The notes under the pieces were generated by a model. The model made no database searches. It had not been told where the DNA came from and saw only the letters and a program-made list of their open reading frames with translations. Shown here in pieces: positions 1 through 13,973 of a stretch of DNA of 64,000 bases (the stretch's first letter is position 1; every line of letters starts with the position of its first letter). Position numbers and translations under genes: made by a program. This stretch comes from Dacryopinax spathularia (taxonomy: Eukaryota; Basidiomycota; Dacrymycetes; Dacrymycetales; Dacrymycetaceae). The DNA is taken from assembly GCA_037974965.1 (NCBI GenBank), contig JBBPFI010000004.1, positions 2,046,001 to 2,110,000 on the forward strand. Direction: 5' to 3'.

Positions 1-1
1 T

Positions 2-1619
<1,618 letters not shown>

Positions 1620-1777
1620 ATACTGTAGCGCATTACATCTTATACCTGTTCTGGTTCGATTTGACACGCTTATTACTTTTTCGGCACATGTAGTTTTGTA
1701 CACTAATGCATTTTTGGTTGACGCTATGCGACGGAGAGAGAGTATGCAAAGGGAATAGATTGCGAATAGGATATCGA

Positions 1778-4700
1778 TCATACAAGCGGCGGCTCGTCCC
1801 CTGTGCCGGCTTCTCTAGGTGCAGCGCTCTTCGGCTCTTCGTCCTTCTTACCCTCGGCTTCCCCTTCGGCGGCTGCTTCTCTCGATCGAGCAGCATCGTC
1901 CGGCTCGTCCTTGTACAACGGCTGTGGCGGGACGGCCGTCGCGGGATCATCATCCTCCAAGAACCCATCATGATATCCGCCCTCAGGCCGAGCGCTCCTA
2001 ACCCTCCCACTAGTAAGCGCAACAGTTTCATCCACCTCATCCTCATCCTCGTCCTCCTCATCCGAAGCAGTAACAGCAAACGGATCATACACCTCCTTAG
2101 CGGCCGAATGTCCGTTCCCTCGCCCATGGCCGTTCTCCATCGCACTCATGGCCACGTCGTCACCTACGACGCTCTTGTACGCCGCGCGCCTCCGCCAGCG
2201 GCGACGCCAGTAGTATGCGCCTGCACCGATCACGAACAGGCCTACGACGACAACGGTGCCGATGAGCCAGGAAGAAGACTTGAGCAGGTCGCGGATATGG
2301 TCAAAGTACCCTTCATCAAGCGGTGCAGCGGGCATGCCAGTCTCCGAGGACTCTGGCGCTGAAGGGGAGTCGGAGGACGATGGAGGTTGCTCGACGTCCG
2401 CTTCTTCGCCGTTGCCGGGTTGGACAGGCTCGCCAGGCGGCTTGGGCGTGAAGGCTGGTTTGTCAGCCTCGCCAGTCTGGTCCGTATGGTCCCCCGGCAG
2501 ATGGTCAGTCGGCTTAGAGAGCTGCTTCGTCTTGCTCGCACTCGGGTCGAGCGTGGGCGTAGGTCCACTCTCAGAGGTCGTCTCCTCCGGAGGAGGGACT
2601 TCTTCATCTTCGTCGTCGTCGTCGGGCAGAGGGACGGAGGTGGGCAACTGCCATTGTTTTGCTTTTGCGGGGTCGATGACTGAGCCCCAGAGCATCATAC
2701 TCCACCCAAGGAAGGAGCCGTTATTCTCCGGGTTCTGCTGGTCATGCACCGTAAGCTTCCATTCGCCCACCGGGTCTTCGTCCCTACAATTCCCTGTCAA
2801 CCAGTTCAAGGCAGAGAGTCGGGAGAAGGAAACCCACCAATGCTTAACACTCGAGAACTGCCACCCCTTGAACCCGCCCTCATCCGCGTCCCTCGGCCTC
2901 TTCGCCGCCAGCACACTAACAACCCCGTTCGGACTCTCCAGCTGAACCTCCACATCCCCCCGTCGACGATGATCGATCCACACCCTAACCGTAACATGCT
3001 CCATCTTCTCAAAGTTGTTCTCCGTCAACATCTCCCTCGTCACGCTCAGGCTGCTTGTGACGCCTTCGGGACCGATGGGCGTGCCGCCGGTCATGTGACC
3101 CTCCCAGTCCATCTCTGCCCCCGGGAGATCAATTTCGCCTACGTCTACCCAGGCCTGTGGCTTGACAAGCTCCCACGTCTTGGCGAGCTCGACGAGCGAG
3201 TAGCCGTCGATGGCGCCATACCCGTATTTATAGGAATAAGGCCGGCCGGCGGCGGTCAGTTCCCAGTCTGGGTCGGTGGGGTTGATATGGACTGAGGAGC
3301 GGATTATGAGGTGTTGCGCGTCCCGCCAGGTCAGGTCGGGTCGCGCTTGCAGGGCGAGCGCCATGACGCCTGCTACGAGGGGTGCGGCGGCGGAGGTGCC
3401 GCCGTGCGAGGTAGTGCATTTGTTCTTGCCCACGTCGGTCGTGTGCTTTCGTGCAAGCGTCAGCTTGCGCTCTCCGACATGGAAAACAAGGGAGAGCGAT
3501 AAAAGAATAGAAGAGCGAAGAAGTGGGGAGGAGAGCGGAGGAAATGGACGTACGATACTATCCCCCCCACCCGAACTATACGCCACGACCAAATTAGCCG
3601 CACAGCTCTCCGAGTAATACGGATGCTCCGCCTTCCTATCAACAGCAGCGACCGTAATCGAGAAGATCGAATTCGTATACCCATCAAAATTACACTGATC
3701 ACCATTCCCCGCCCCATTCCCACTCGCAAACACGAAAATGCTCCCCTTCCCACCTCGGCCATTCTGCACTCCGTTCAGCATCGCTTTCTGGATCAGGTCT
3801 TGCGGCGCTTCCATCGATTGGCCGTCATCGGGAGGGCCCCAGGAACAGGAGTAGATCCCCGTTTCTTGGAAGCCGTAGTTCAGCGAAGCGGCTTCGTCGG
3901 CGTCGGAGATGGGGCCGGAGAGGATCCGGATGCCGGAGAGGCGGGAGTTGTAGGCTACGCCGACGCCGCAGACGTCGTTTTTGACTGCGCCTATTTCGCC
4001 GGTGCACCGCGTGCCGTGTTTGTCGTCGGAGAGTCGGGGTTTGGGCTCGGGGACGTGGTCGTTGAAGTCCCAGGAGCCTGTTGGGTCCTATACATACACG
4101 TCAGCGACTGTTCTGCTTTTCCATCTGGCACCATGCTTCCCTCCTCTGGGGAGAGAAACGAAGGGAAGAATTCGGCCCTCTCACGAGAGGAGAGAAGGAG
4201 GAACAGAAAAAGGAGGAGGGAGGGAGGGAGGACGCACATAATTCGCAGCCAAATCATCACTATCCATATCAAGCCCATCATCAATAACAGCCACCCTCAC
4301 CCCCTCGCCCGTAACGCCCATATCCCAAAGCCCAGTAACATTAATGACATTATACGGCCGCTGGTCATTGACCAAATGCCACTGAGCCGGGAACTCGGGG
4401 TCGGCGATGCCTAGGTAGGAGGCGACGTCGAGCGAGGTGGTGATGTTTTCTTCGGGGCGGAGGAGTGGTGGGGGGCCTTGGCGCGCTGCTAGGAGGGGGT
4501 AGGTGGATGGGGGTGGGGGTGGGGGTGGGGGGTCGGCGCGTTTTGTTCTTTGGCGCGGGATTTGACGGGAGAGAGAACGGATGGAGCGGACCAGTCGGCG
4601 AGCTTCGCGGTCTGGTGATGCTAGGCTTCGCGCGCCTAGTCCGGTGGAGGATGAGGGGGAGGCGCGTCGCTGTAGCTCCTGCCACCGCTCGAGGACTTCA

Positions 4701-5017
4701 TCTCTCTCCTCTACTTCTTCTCCAAGCGTGGATCGGCCATGCAATGAGGGGGATTTCGGTACTCGAACAAGCCAGTGATCTTTCAGCTCTCCGACTTGCT
4801 CGACCAACTCGACTCCCAGCGCGCTGAGCACATCTTCTAGCGGCGCGGTTTTCGATCCTCTTGCTCCCGGGTTTAGTGGTGGTGAGAGGGAAGAAGGGAG
4901 ATGCTCGAGCACGTAGTAGGTATGTGTCGAGTATGAGCGCGGGTTTGGCTGGCTGAGGGCAAGAGCCGGCAGAGAGGGCAGCGCAAGGAGCGCAAGGAGG
5001 GTGAGGGGAAGGCGCAT
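1778..5017 (-). CDS. KEX2: Kexin-type furin-like serine protease (Kex2)
   Basis: Golgi membrane protease that cleaves secretory precursors after dibasic sites. Exons on the minus strand are 5017-4238, 4087-3554, 3445-2838 and 2783-1778, giving 975 aa. In order: a signal peptide (first ~20 residues), a prodomain ending in a basic site (RQRTKR), a poly-proline linker, the S8 catalytic domain, a P domain, a Ser/Pro/Glu-rich stalk, one membrane segment (LIGTVVVVGLFVIGAGAYYW) followed by arginines, and an acidic cytosolic tail. The catalytic triad is at about Asp246 (VAVIDDGLD), His284 (DKHGTRC) and Ser456 (SHGGTSAAAP), with the oxyanion Asn in FASGNG. Introns 2 and 3 (108 and 54 bp) are multiples of three without stops, so the unspliced frame also reads through. 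Length and layout are usual for fungal Kex2. Confidence 0.95.
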
Positions 5018-5751
5018 CGTGCAAGGCTAGTTCTTCAAGCTCTCCAGGAGCACCAACGAGAGTCGACCACAAGAATAAGAACGGCCAAAAGAAAGAGGGG
5101 AGAAGGTGGATGTCGACGAGGGGATGTATGCGCGTAAAGATGTCACTCTACGCGTTACTACTTGAAATCAAGCTTGCTTGCTCTTGGCGGAGGCAATCCC
5201 TTGCTCAGCCTTTCGAGGGTGAAGGGGTGCGACGCGACGATGACCCCCGTTTCCGTTTCAGGCTCACCGTCAGCAGTACTGCGCCGTTACAGGTCTTGGT
5301 CTTGCGACTCGAAATGACCTCTGATGTCGGCGTCGCTTTGCCGATCAATACAGCAGGGGATGAGCGGGGCTGGAGCAGCGATGAGAGGTAGGAGAACGAC
5401 GGCGGCGAGGCGGCCTAGGAAGAGGCTTTGAAGGGGTCCACGTCGCGCTGCGCACACCCTCGGCGTTCTCGAGAAGCAGAGAGAAATGGTCAGGGTTTCA
5501 CCGCCGGAGGAGAGGGCGTCGGCAGTAGCCGCCGGTGGCCGATCGTCGGCTGGGCCGTTGAGGCGGATGCGTTTGCTAGTTCTTCCCGCTGACGGTGCAT
5601 GCAGCTGGCATCTTCCCAGGGTATATGCGTTAAGATAGGCTAATCATTACATCGCTCCCAACCAAGTCCTTCACAATCCTTACGTACAGCCTACCTACTT
5701 CAACCAACCGCCGCAGTGCAAAGCCGAACCCAGCATCCACCGCGCCGAACT
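5018..5751. other. Intergenic, Kex2 promoter and XAP5 3' side
   Basis: Spacer of 734 bp between the Kex2 start and the XAP5 stop, both on the minus strand. It must hold the Kex2 promoter and the XAP5 terminator. Short open frames here (for example 5110-5391) have no recognisable protein character. Nothing else is seen. Confidence 0.6.
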
Positions 5752-7302
5752 TCAGCTCTTAATCCGATAGCTTCCATAGTCTTTTTCTGGATCGTATACT
5801 TCCCACCTCGACGCAGGGAAAATGTGTTTCTGTCGGTTATACCACGATCTCTCGACTACTTTACCGGCGTGTGACTGGGACGGGCGTCAGCGAGTCCATA
5901 GTAAGTAGCAGGTAGCGTGAAGAAAAGGGGAGAAAAAGGGAGAGAGAAGGACGCACCTCATCCTTCTCCACCGTCGCGTCCGCCAACAACCGCACATCAT
6001 CATGCACGTCAAAATTGAACAGCGGGCCAGACTTGCCCCTCGCTTTGTTAATGATGAAGTCGTAGAACGTGTAGTGCTGTTCGCGTCGCGCGAAAGGGGT
6101 CAACCACTGTTCTGACAGTTCCGGAAATGGGGGAGGACATACGTGTGGTATGATGAGGTCTTCCTACAACGGCCATCAGCACGTCCGCGGCCGGGAAGAA
6201 GAGAAGAGGGAGAGAGAAGGATGGAGGAGGGAGGAGGGAGGGAGACGCACCTTGATATACATCAAATTATCCGTGCTCACCCCCCTGAGCTCGCTCCACT
6301 GCGCCCGGACCTTCTCCAGAAACTTGCCAATCTCGTCCCCCTTCTTACACTTCACAACACAACATATCAATCAGCTCCCGCAGCCCCACAGGTCTGTGGA
6401 AGAAGGAAAACAGCAACACGTACAATAACGCTCTTCCGATGCCCAACCCCGTCCCAATACGAATACACAACCTCAATCTCCTCCCTCTTAATCTCCTCTT
6501 GCCGCTCTAACCACTCCCTCCTCAACCTCTCCCTCTCCGCGCGCTCGGCTTCCTCGCGCTCCCGGTCGGGGAGGAAAGACGTATCGACATTGGGCGCCTT
6601 TCCCACTTTCGGCTTCTTGGCTGGCCGCTCTTCTCCCTTCTCTCCATTAGCAGAAGGCTCGGGGGTGCCGTTTGCTTGGCCGTCGGGTAAGGGAGTGGAG
6701 GCGCCGGGAGTGTTGAGGGATGAGGACGGCTTGGGCGTCGATTTCCCGGAGCCGCTAGTGCTGGGCTGGAGGGACGGGTCTTCGTCGTCGTCGTCCATCG
6801 CGAATGACAAGTTGTTCCGCGCCATCTTTCGTTTCTTCTTCGGTTTCTTCTCTTCCCTATCCCGTCATCAGCCGCCAGTCCGATCGCTCCCTATCCAGTA
6901 GGGAAAACAAGGCAGACAAGCAGAGAGAAGAACAGAGCCCGGACGTACTTCAACTGCCCACTCCCAGCAGCCTCCCTCTCCCTCTCCTCCTCCAACCTCC
7001 GCCTAGCACTCACAAACTCCTCCAGCTGCACAAGCCCGACCGTACTTCTCTTTAACGCATCCTCCGTCGAGTCCGTGACACCGACGAACTTGTTGGCGGA
7101 CGGGCGGGCGCGTTCGGTCTCGGTGCGGAGGAGCTCTTTTTGGCGTTCGAATTCGGCCTGTGTGTGTGTTAGCCTGCCCCGGCATGCATGGCACGAGCTG
7201 CGAGTTGAGAGAGATGGACGAGAACAGGGTACGTACAAGCATCTGCTCCCTTTCCTTTTCCAGTTGTGCTTGTCGACGCTGTTCACCAATATTCGATGCC
7301 AT
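5752..7302 (-). CDS. XAP5/FAM50 family nuclear protein
   Basis: Homolog of human FAM50A/XAP5, a conserved nuclear protein linked in other eukaryotes to splicing and gene regulation. Seven exons: 7302-7237, 7157-6949, 6856-6424, 6349-6251, 6163-6143 (only 21 nt), 6076-5957 and 5874-5752, giving 356 aa. The N-terminal half is a charged coiled coil with a lysine-rich patch. The conserved XAP5 core follows: [41 protein letters not shown], then [20 protein letters not shown]. The C-terminus reads [20 protein letters not shown], as in the human protein. The start codon is the first ATG in frame. The gene is divergent from DPH1, with 310 bp between the two start codons. Confidence 0.93.
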
Positions 7303-7612
7303 ATCGCTCTATCCTCTCCAGTATCCAACAAACAGAGAGCAACTTCGAAGTCAATGGAGACGACAAGCGCTGGACCTTCACCCAGTTAGGGTATGTACCG
7401 TCGGAGCCGATATTTGTCCGGCCTCGGACACTGCCGAGGAGGCCGAGGGGTCGGCTGTAAGTGCCTCGTTAGGCGCTCGGTCAGCGCTGCAAAATATCAG
7501 AGAGCTGTTAGTGCTCGTTGGCTCTCTTGCGCTCCTCGTTGTCTGCTACTCTCTGCTGGTCGCCTTCTTGACTGCTCGCTGTCTCGTGGGACGTATCTAC
7601 TAGGAGGACAGA
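7303..7612. promoter_or_regulatory. Shared divergent promoter region, XAP5 / DPH1
   Basis: This 310 bp gap separates two outward-facing start codons, so both promoters must lie in or overlap it. I see no clear TATA box and no other gene. Assignment as a bidirectional promoter is inferred from layout only. Confidence 0.5.
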
Positions 7613-9431
7613 ATGGCAACAACAGCGACGATGCAATCCGAGCCCATCGCCTCCACCTCCCAGCCAGCAGCATCATCCACCTCCCAAGCTTCCTCCCAGC
7701 CCACCAAGCCAAAAAAGCGCTTCATAGGCCGTAAACCCGGCACCCGTCCGCCCCCTTCCTCCAGCAGCACCACCGCAGTCATCTCCACCGGCATCCCTCA
7801 ATCCATATTAGAAGACAAAGCCCTCAACGCGGCCATCGCCCAGCTTCCCTCGAACTACTCGTTCGAGATACACAAGACGATCTGGCAAGTCCGGAAGAAC
7901 GGGGCTAGGATGGTCGCGTTGCAGATGCCGGAGGGGCTGCAGATGTTCGCTTGTCTCATTTCGGACATTATCGAGCGGTGCGTCACCCTCTTCACTCTGC
8001 TCTCCTCGCCCGAAAAGGAGTGTAGAGATGCGGAAGACTAGTGGCTGATACGCGAACAGGTTTACGGATGCCCTGACGGTTATCATGGGCGACGTGACGT
8101 ACGGCGCGTGCTGTATAGACGACTACACGGCCTTAGCCCTGGGGTGCGACATGTTAATCCACTACGGCCACTCCTGCCTCGTCCCAGTAGACACGACGAC
8201 ATCCATCAAGACGCTCTACGTCTTCGTGGAGATCGCGATCGATAACAGTCATTTGAGTAGGACGGTCAGGCTGAATTTCCCGGACAGGAGGGAAGGGTTT
8301 AGGAGGATGTTGAGGGAGGTGGAGGAGAGGGAAAGGGGCGGAGAGGTGAGGGCGGGGGATAGGCTCGAGGTCGGGGTGAGGCATTTGGCTATCACTGCTG
8401 AGGGCGAGGATGACGAGCAGGATGGGCGGGGCAAAGAGAAAGAGGAAGAGAAGGAACCGACGACGCTGGCACTGGTATCGACCATCCAGTTCGTCGCTGC
8501 TGTCCAAGCGCTCAAGGAAGACCTCACGCGCCCTCTTGCCCCACCACCCGAGTCCGCCGACCTCCCCGCCGGGCAAGAGTCCGCCCTGGTGCAAGCATCC
8601 GACCCACCCCTCCACACAGGCACATACAACATCCTTATCCCCCGCTCCAAGCCCCTTTCCCCGGGCGAGATCCTCGGCTGTACCGCCCCCTCTCTCCCCG
8701 CCAACCAAGTAGACGCGATCTTATATGTTGGGGATGGGAGGTTTCACTTGGAGAGCATCATGATTGCCAACCCGGCCGTGCCTGCGTTCAGGTATGATCC
8801 GTATTCGAAGAAGTTGACGAGGGAGAGGTATGCGCATGGGGAGATGAGGAGGATGAGGGGGCGGGCGGTGGATGCTGCGCGGAAGAGCCTTGCTTTCCCT
8901 GTGCCTACCACCTCGTCTATCACCAGCGCCACCCCGTCGTCTTCGGACGAAGGGCCAGGCCAGGAATTGTCAACCTCCACTGCAAGAGAAGCAGAGGACA
9001 ACAAGCCCGGCTGGGGCCTCATCCTCGGCACCCTCGGCAGACAAGGAAACCTCTCCATGCTCCGCGCCCTTTCGCACCAGCTCTCCTCCCTCCCCCCATC
9101 CCACCAGCCAGACATAACCCCCATCCTCCTCTCCGAGCTCTCCCCACAAAAACTCGCCCTCTTCCCCCAACTCTCTGCTTTCGTCCAGACCTCTTGCCCG
9201 CGCTTGAGTATAGACTGGGGAGAGGCGTTCGGGAGGCCGTTGTTGAGTCCTTATGAGTGTGGGGTTGCGGTGGGCGGGATGAGGAGGTGGGGGGAGTGGG
9301 ATGATCGGGCTTTAGCTGGGGCTGGGGGGAAGGGGGAGGTGGAGGTGGAGGAAGGGTATAGGATGGACTTTTATGACAGGGAGAGTCCGTGGGCGAAGAG
9401 TAGGGCGACGGGGAGGTTTGTGGAGGTTTAG
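7613..9431 (+). CDS. DPH1: Diphthamide biosynthesis protein DPH1
   Basis: Subunit of the Dph1-Dph2 iron-sulfur enzyme that transfers the 3-amino-3-carboxypropyl group of S-adenosylmethionine to a histidine of elongation factor 2, the first step of diphthamide synthesis in the cytosol. Two exons, 7613-7977 and 8060-9431, give 578 aa. Family landmarks: LQMPEGLQMFACLISDIIE, GDVTYGACCIDDYTALALGC, LIHYGHSCLVPVD and CPRLSIDWGEAF. The candidate cluster-binding cysteines sit in GACC, LGCTAP and TSCPRL. It is longer than yeast Dph1 because of a Ser/Pro-rich N-terminus, an acidic EDDEQDGRGKEKEEEKE insert and another low-complexity insert near the middle. The first ATG is used. Confidence 0.94.
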
Positions 9432-11329
9432 TGGGCTGCTGTGCGAAGGCCGCATCCTTGTCCAGTGGATATTAGATCTAAGTTACGGGGTTGTTATTCA
9501 ATGTAGTTCTATGCAACCGATCTCTCAAGTCAGTCTTAGCGATATGTAATTCGCGCTGCTAGGACCGACATCTTTGGGGTGTGTCGAGCACTGCTCGCTA
9601 GCGTTCTCACCGGCTCTCTGTTTGGACGCATAGTTTGCGGTGGTCCATTTAAATGCCAGCTTCGGTGACAGGCAACGAGTGTCGTCGTACTCCGTGTCCA
9701 ATGCATTGGCACATATTCTGCTAGCGGGATCCTTAGCACCGACTAACGGCGGGTGGAGCTGCCAGTAATGTCAATAGCATTTACCATCAGTGCCCTCCCC
9801 AGTTCCGTTGAGTCCCTTCGGACTTGCGCAGCACCAGGGGCCGAAGTGCAGAAGCCATCAGGTGCTTTTGATCAGGTACCGGCTTTGCCTTGCTTCCAGA
9901 CCGTCCCTAACGGTGGTTAGGAGCGCGATCTTCTTCGTAATACAGCGATCATGCCAGTCGCTCACCACCGTGTACATGTCAGCATCAAGCCGACCTCTTC
10001 CACCGGTATCCGAGCGGAGCTGCTCCAATCAATAGCAGCGATCCAGGCTCAACAGTTGCTGGATTCATGACTCGAAGTATGACTCAACGAAAAGTTAGAC
10101 GGTTTCCGATTTACACAAACCTCGATCTGGATGAAACAGCTTCAGCGGTTGTTACGCGCCGGACTCCTTTCCTATTCCGACTTCTTGGCCCTTATACGTC
10201 TTCGGCGAATTAGATGCCAGAAGCAGCACTGAGAGCTGCGCGCGATCGGGCCGGAGATGCCCAACCCCGCCTGATCGGAACACTTCCCCACGATGAGGTA
10301 CGAGATGTGGCTAAGCGAGCAATACTACCAACATCGTCCATGTGGACATAATTTTGGTGTACGCGGAGGCGGACAGGCTTCACAACCCGAGAACGTGGGT
10401 ATGTTGAAGACGAATTGGAAGCGGGAAATTGCGGTTTATGAGGTGACGTCGCCGCAAGACAAAGGGTCGTGCCGATTTAATTAATTGTCGGCCACGTGCA
10501 CGGTCTCTGTTAAAATTTGACCGATCTCGAGGGACTGGTCAACCTCAGTTTACCAGCCAATTCTGAGGCATTTCTCAACTCGTGGCTAGGCGGTCATATA
10601 AGGCGCGTTGATAAGAAGAGATCTGACCTGTTTGCTTTGCTGGCGGCGGTCCGACCAATACCGACGATTGCCGAACTGAATTACCAAAAGGGCCAGTCTC
10701 GGTCCTGCGGCATCCTGTGTTGTCCTGGAGCGATCATGCATTCATGCGAAGTGGCGGAACCCATTTCCATCGCCAACTCGGATTCTTGGCGGGTCAAAGC
10801 TCAGTCGCACGACGTTGTGACGTGTACTGAAGCATGAACGCATGGAGAAGAAGTCAAGGAGCCGACTGAACAGAAGTCGGCGCTACGCCTCCCGGCATGC
10901 ACAGCTTCCGCCCCTCCCGCGTGTTTTTGCTAGGGCTTAGCGATCCGGTTCTATTCTTGTCTCTTACTGGTCGACATTTGGCGCTCCTCTTAACGGTTGC
11001 ACAATGCAATAGCTTTATGCTCTTGAGCTTCCCCGGTGGATGTCCGGAATCTCGAGAAAGGATTCGGCCGTACCACTGCGGGAAAGGGTTGCAATCACGC
11101 TGGAAATCAGTGTCTTATCTTTGACAGGCGACATTCTTGGTAGTGCACCACGAATAGCTGGCATGACACGGGTGTCATTATTCTACCGCGCGGGGATTGG
11201 AGCTTGGTTCGGTCATTGATAACATCTTGGAGAGCGTATAAAAGATTGAGAAGCCACAAGTATCGGATCGTTACGGGTTGTGTATCCCCTCTCCTGGTGC
11301 CTGAACTTGCTCTTGAGCTCCGTAGCACC
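9432..11329. other. Intergenic; OPT gene promoter, otherwise nothing recognised
   Basis: A 1.9 kb spacer. Open frames in it (for example 10517-10837, 106 codons) show no family signature and no convincing intron structure. The right end must contain the OPT transporter promoter. I see no RNA gene or mobile-element ends. Confidence 0.55.
11237..11244 (+). promoter_or_regulatory. TATA-like box upstream of the OPT gene
   Basis: TATAAAAG lies 86 bp before the OPT start codon, a fitting distance for a core promoter. Supported by match and position only. Confidence 0.4.
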
Positions 11330-13973
11330 ATGGCAGCTCCCAGGTCGGACACCTTCCTCTATGGAGCCCAGATCGAGGCAGTCGAGCCTCAGCTGCTGAA
11401 CGACACACTCGCTCACGGCCAACATGCCACGCCGGGCGGCAGTGGCCAGGCGTCCGACAGCAACAGCTTCGACGAAAAGAAGGAGCCATACAGTGAGGAC
11501 GTAGTTCGCGTCGAGTCCGGCGAGGAAGAGGAGCACAATGAAGAACAGCTCGGTACCGATGATCCCTTCCCGGAAGATCCCAATGCACCAGTCGAGCAGC
11601 AGCTCACCTTCCGGGCTGTCTTTGTCGGCACGGCCCTGGGTGCCGTCATTTCCGCCAGCAAGTGAGTCATAATCTGCGGACGGTAGGTTTGCCTTCTGAC
11701 CGCCCGTTTAGTGTCTACCTTGGCTTGAAAACCGGTTGGACCTTCGGAGCTTCCTTATTCGGATCAATTCTTGGCTTTGCTATCCTCAAGCCCTTGTCCA
11801 ACGCCCTCCCCGACAAGTTCGGCGGTGGATACTTCGGTCCAAAGGAAAACGTCTGCGTTCAGAGCGCAGCTACGGTACATTGCCTTTACACGTCAGTCCG
11901 CATCCGACTAACACTGGTTTTAGGCTGCCGGCTCACTCGGTCTTTTGTTCACTTCCGGTTTTCCTGCTGCGTACCAACTCGGCCTTCTCGGCTCTTCCCC
12001 CGCTGCCGACTTTGGTCGCCTGATTACTTTCACTTTCGCGGTCGCATATATCGGCATCTTCTTCACGATGCCTCTGCGCCGTCTGTATATCCTGAAGCTG
12101 AAGCTGGTCTTCCCATCAAGCGTCGCCGCCGCGTTTACCATTCGCTCTTTGCATGTGGGCAAAAACGCAGCAGCGGTTGCAATGAAGAAGACCTGGACCT
12201 TGGTCATTGCCTTCCTTGTGGCCATTACATGGAGGGTCATTTCCGAGTACGCACCAGGTAAACTTGCCCATGATATATCATCGATAGTCCACTGAAAGAC
12301 GCCTCAGGCATCATGTGGGACTGGCATTGGGGTTACTGGTTCTACAAGGCAGGCTGGCATGGAATCATTGGCGCTGAAAACTGGGTGAGACCACTGCAAT
12401 CTGTCGGTCAAGCCTGGTACTGACGTATTTTTAACAGGGATGGATTTTCGAGTGGACGCCAGCTTTCATTGGCATCGGTCTGCTTGTGCCGCTCAACGCC
12501 TCTTTCAGTTTTGCTGGTGGAGCCGTCCTGGCGTGGGGTATCATCGGTCCTGCCATCGTTGCAGCTGGAGTCGTGAGTGCGGACAGTGCAGGGGATAAGT
12601 CCGGTCGGTTAACACGAACTCTCAGGCTTTCGGCACTGCAATGTCGCCTGACTATCCGGGCTATATGAACTATTCCAACATGATCCTGGACGACCCCGTG
12701 AACGCACCTTCACCCAAGTACTGGTTCATCTGGCCTGGCTGCATGTGTCTGCTTTGCGCGTCCGTTGCTGAAATCGCCGCCAACTACAAGTCCCTTGCCG
12801 CCTCCTTTGCCATGATGCTAGAGCCGATCGTCGAGAAGGTCCGCCCCAATAAGCACCTGAACGTGAACAAAGATGATGCGCTGGTGGACCCTGTTCCGCT
12901 GAACGAGCAAACGCCTTTCTGGCTCTGGGGCGGCGGAACCGTCTTGTCCACAATCATGTGTATGATTGTAATGAAGTACCAGGTTCGTGACATGTTGTAC
13001 TGCAATTCTAGGGTTTTGACAGGCCGCACAGTTCGGGCAGAACCCAGGCATAACTCTGCTCGCAATTGTCATCGCATTCTTCTTCTCGCTCATCGGCGCT
13101 GAGTGTGCCGGCCGCGTCTCGGTTATTCCTGTGACCACGCTCGGCAACTTCTCCCAGCTCATTTTCGGTGGCATCGCCAAGGGGTCCGGACAGGCTCCTG
13201 CTGTCAACCAGCTTAACAACGGGTTGACGGGTATGATTGCGCTCGCCGCATCGGAACAGTGCGCAGATATGCTTGGTGACTTGAAGACGGTACGTGCGAT
13301 ATGGTTTGATGCCGCGGCATATCTGACATTGGAATTTTTCAGACTCACCTCCTCGGTGCATCGCCTCGCGTACAGCTGTACGCACAGATGGTTGGCGCTC
13401 TGGTGTCCATCTTCTTGTCTGCGGGCATGTATGTCGTCTTTACGAAGGCATATCCCTGCATCAACGAACTCACCACGACGACCTGCTCTTTCCCGGCTCC
13501 CGACGTCGGTGCATGGCGTGCCGTCTCGATTGCCGTTTCTTCGCCAAGTCTCCCTATCCCGAAGACTTCAGGCATCCTCGCCATCGTCCTTGGTGTTGCC
13601 GTCCTGGTTCAGACCTTCATCAAATACAAGTTCGTCCGGCCGGACAGGCATCACTGGTTCCCCAACTGGAATGCTATGGGCATCGCTTTCATCCTCGGTC
13701 CTCTCTGCACGTACCCGTACGTACCACTATGACTTACCAGAGCCAACCCTAACATTTTCTAGAATGGCCATGCTGTTCGGTTCCTTAGTTGCTTTCGTTT
13801 GGAGGAAGAAGGCACCCGCCCATTTCCAGATGTTCGGATATGCCATTGCTGCGGGTGGCATTGCGGGCGAGGGTCTTGGCGGCATTGTCAACGCCATCCT
13901 TCAAATTGCCGGGGTGTCTGGAGCTATCAAGGGCACGGCTGTCGGTTGCCCAATGAACGCCTACTGTGGTTGA
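11330..13973 (+). CDS. OPT-superfamily oligopeptide/metal-chelate transporter
   Basis: Membrane transporter of the oligopeptide transporter superfamily, likely proton-coupled. Nine exons: 11330-11661, 11712-11874, 11924-12257, 12308-12384, 12438-12572, 12626-12982, 13023-13289, 13343-13716 and 13763-13973, giving 749 aa. A ~100-residue acidic cytosolic N-terminus precedes about a dozen or more hydrophobic segments. Characteristic stretches are LTFRAVFVGTALGAVISASN, VYLGLKTGWTFGASLFGSIL, QNPGIT and GNFSQLIFGGIAKGSG. The opening blocks resemble the YSL-like/bacterial-like clade rather than the PT peptide clade, so the substrate (peptides or metal chelates) is uncertain. It lies directly upstream of the nitrate genes, but I see no evidence that it works with them. 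Confidence 0.9.

Noticed and set aside
2256-2945. A 229-codon plus-strand frame opposite the Kex2 tail
   Set aside because: Antisense to the Ser/Pro/Glu-rich stalk and P domain of the protease; serine-rich by complement only.
8154-8708. A 184-codon minus-strand frame inside DPH1
   Set aside because: It lies antisense to conserved DPH1 coding sequence and its composition mirrors that gene; no family feature.
10517-10837. A 106-codon plus-strand frame
   Set aside because: Short, isolated and without any family feature.
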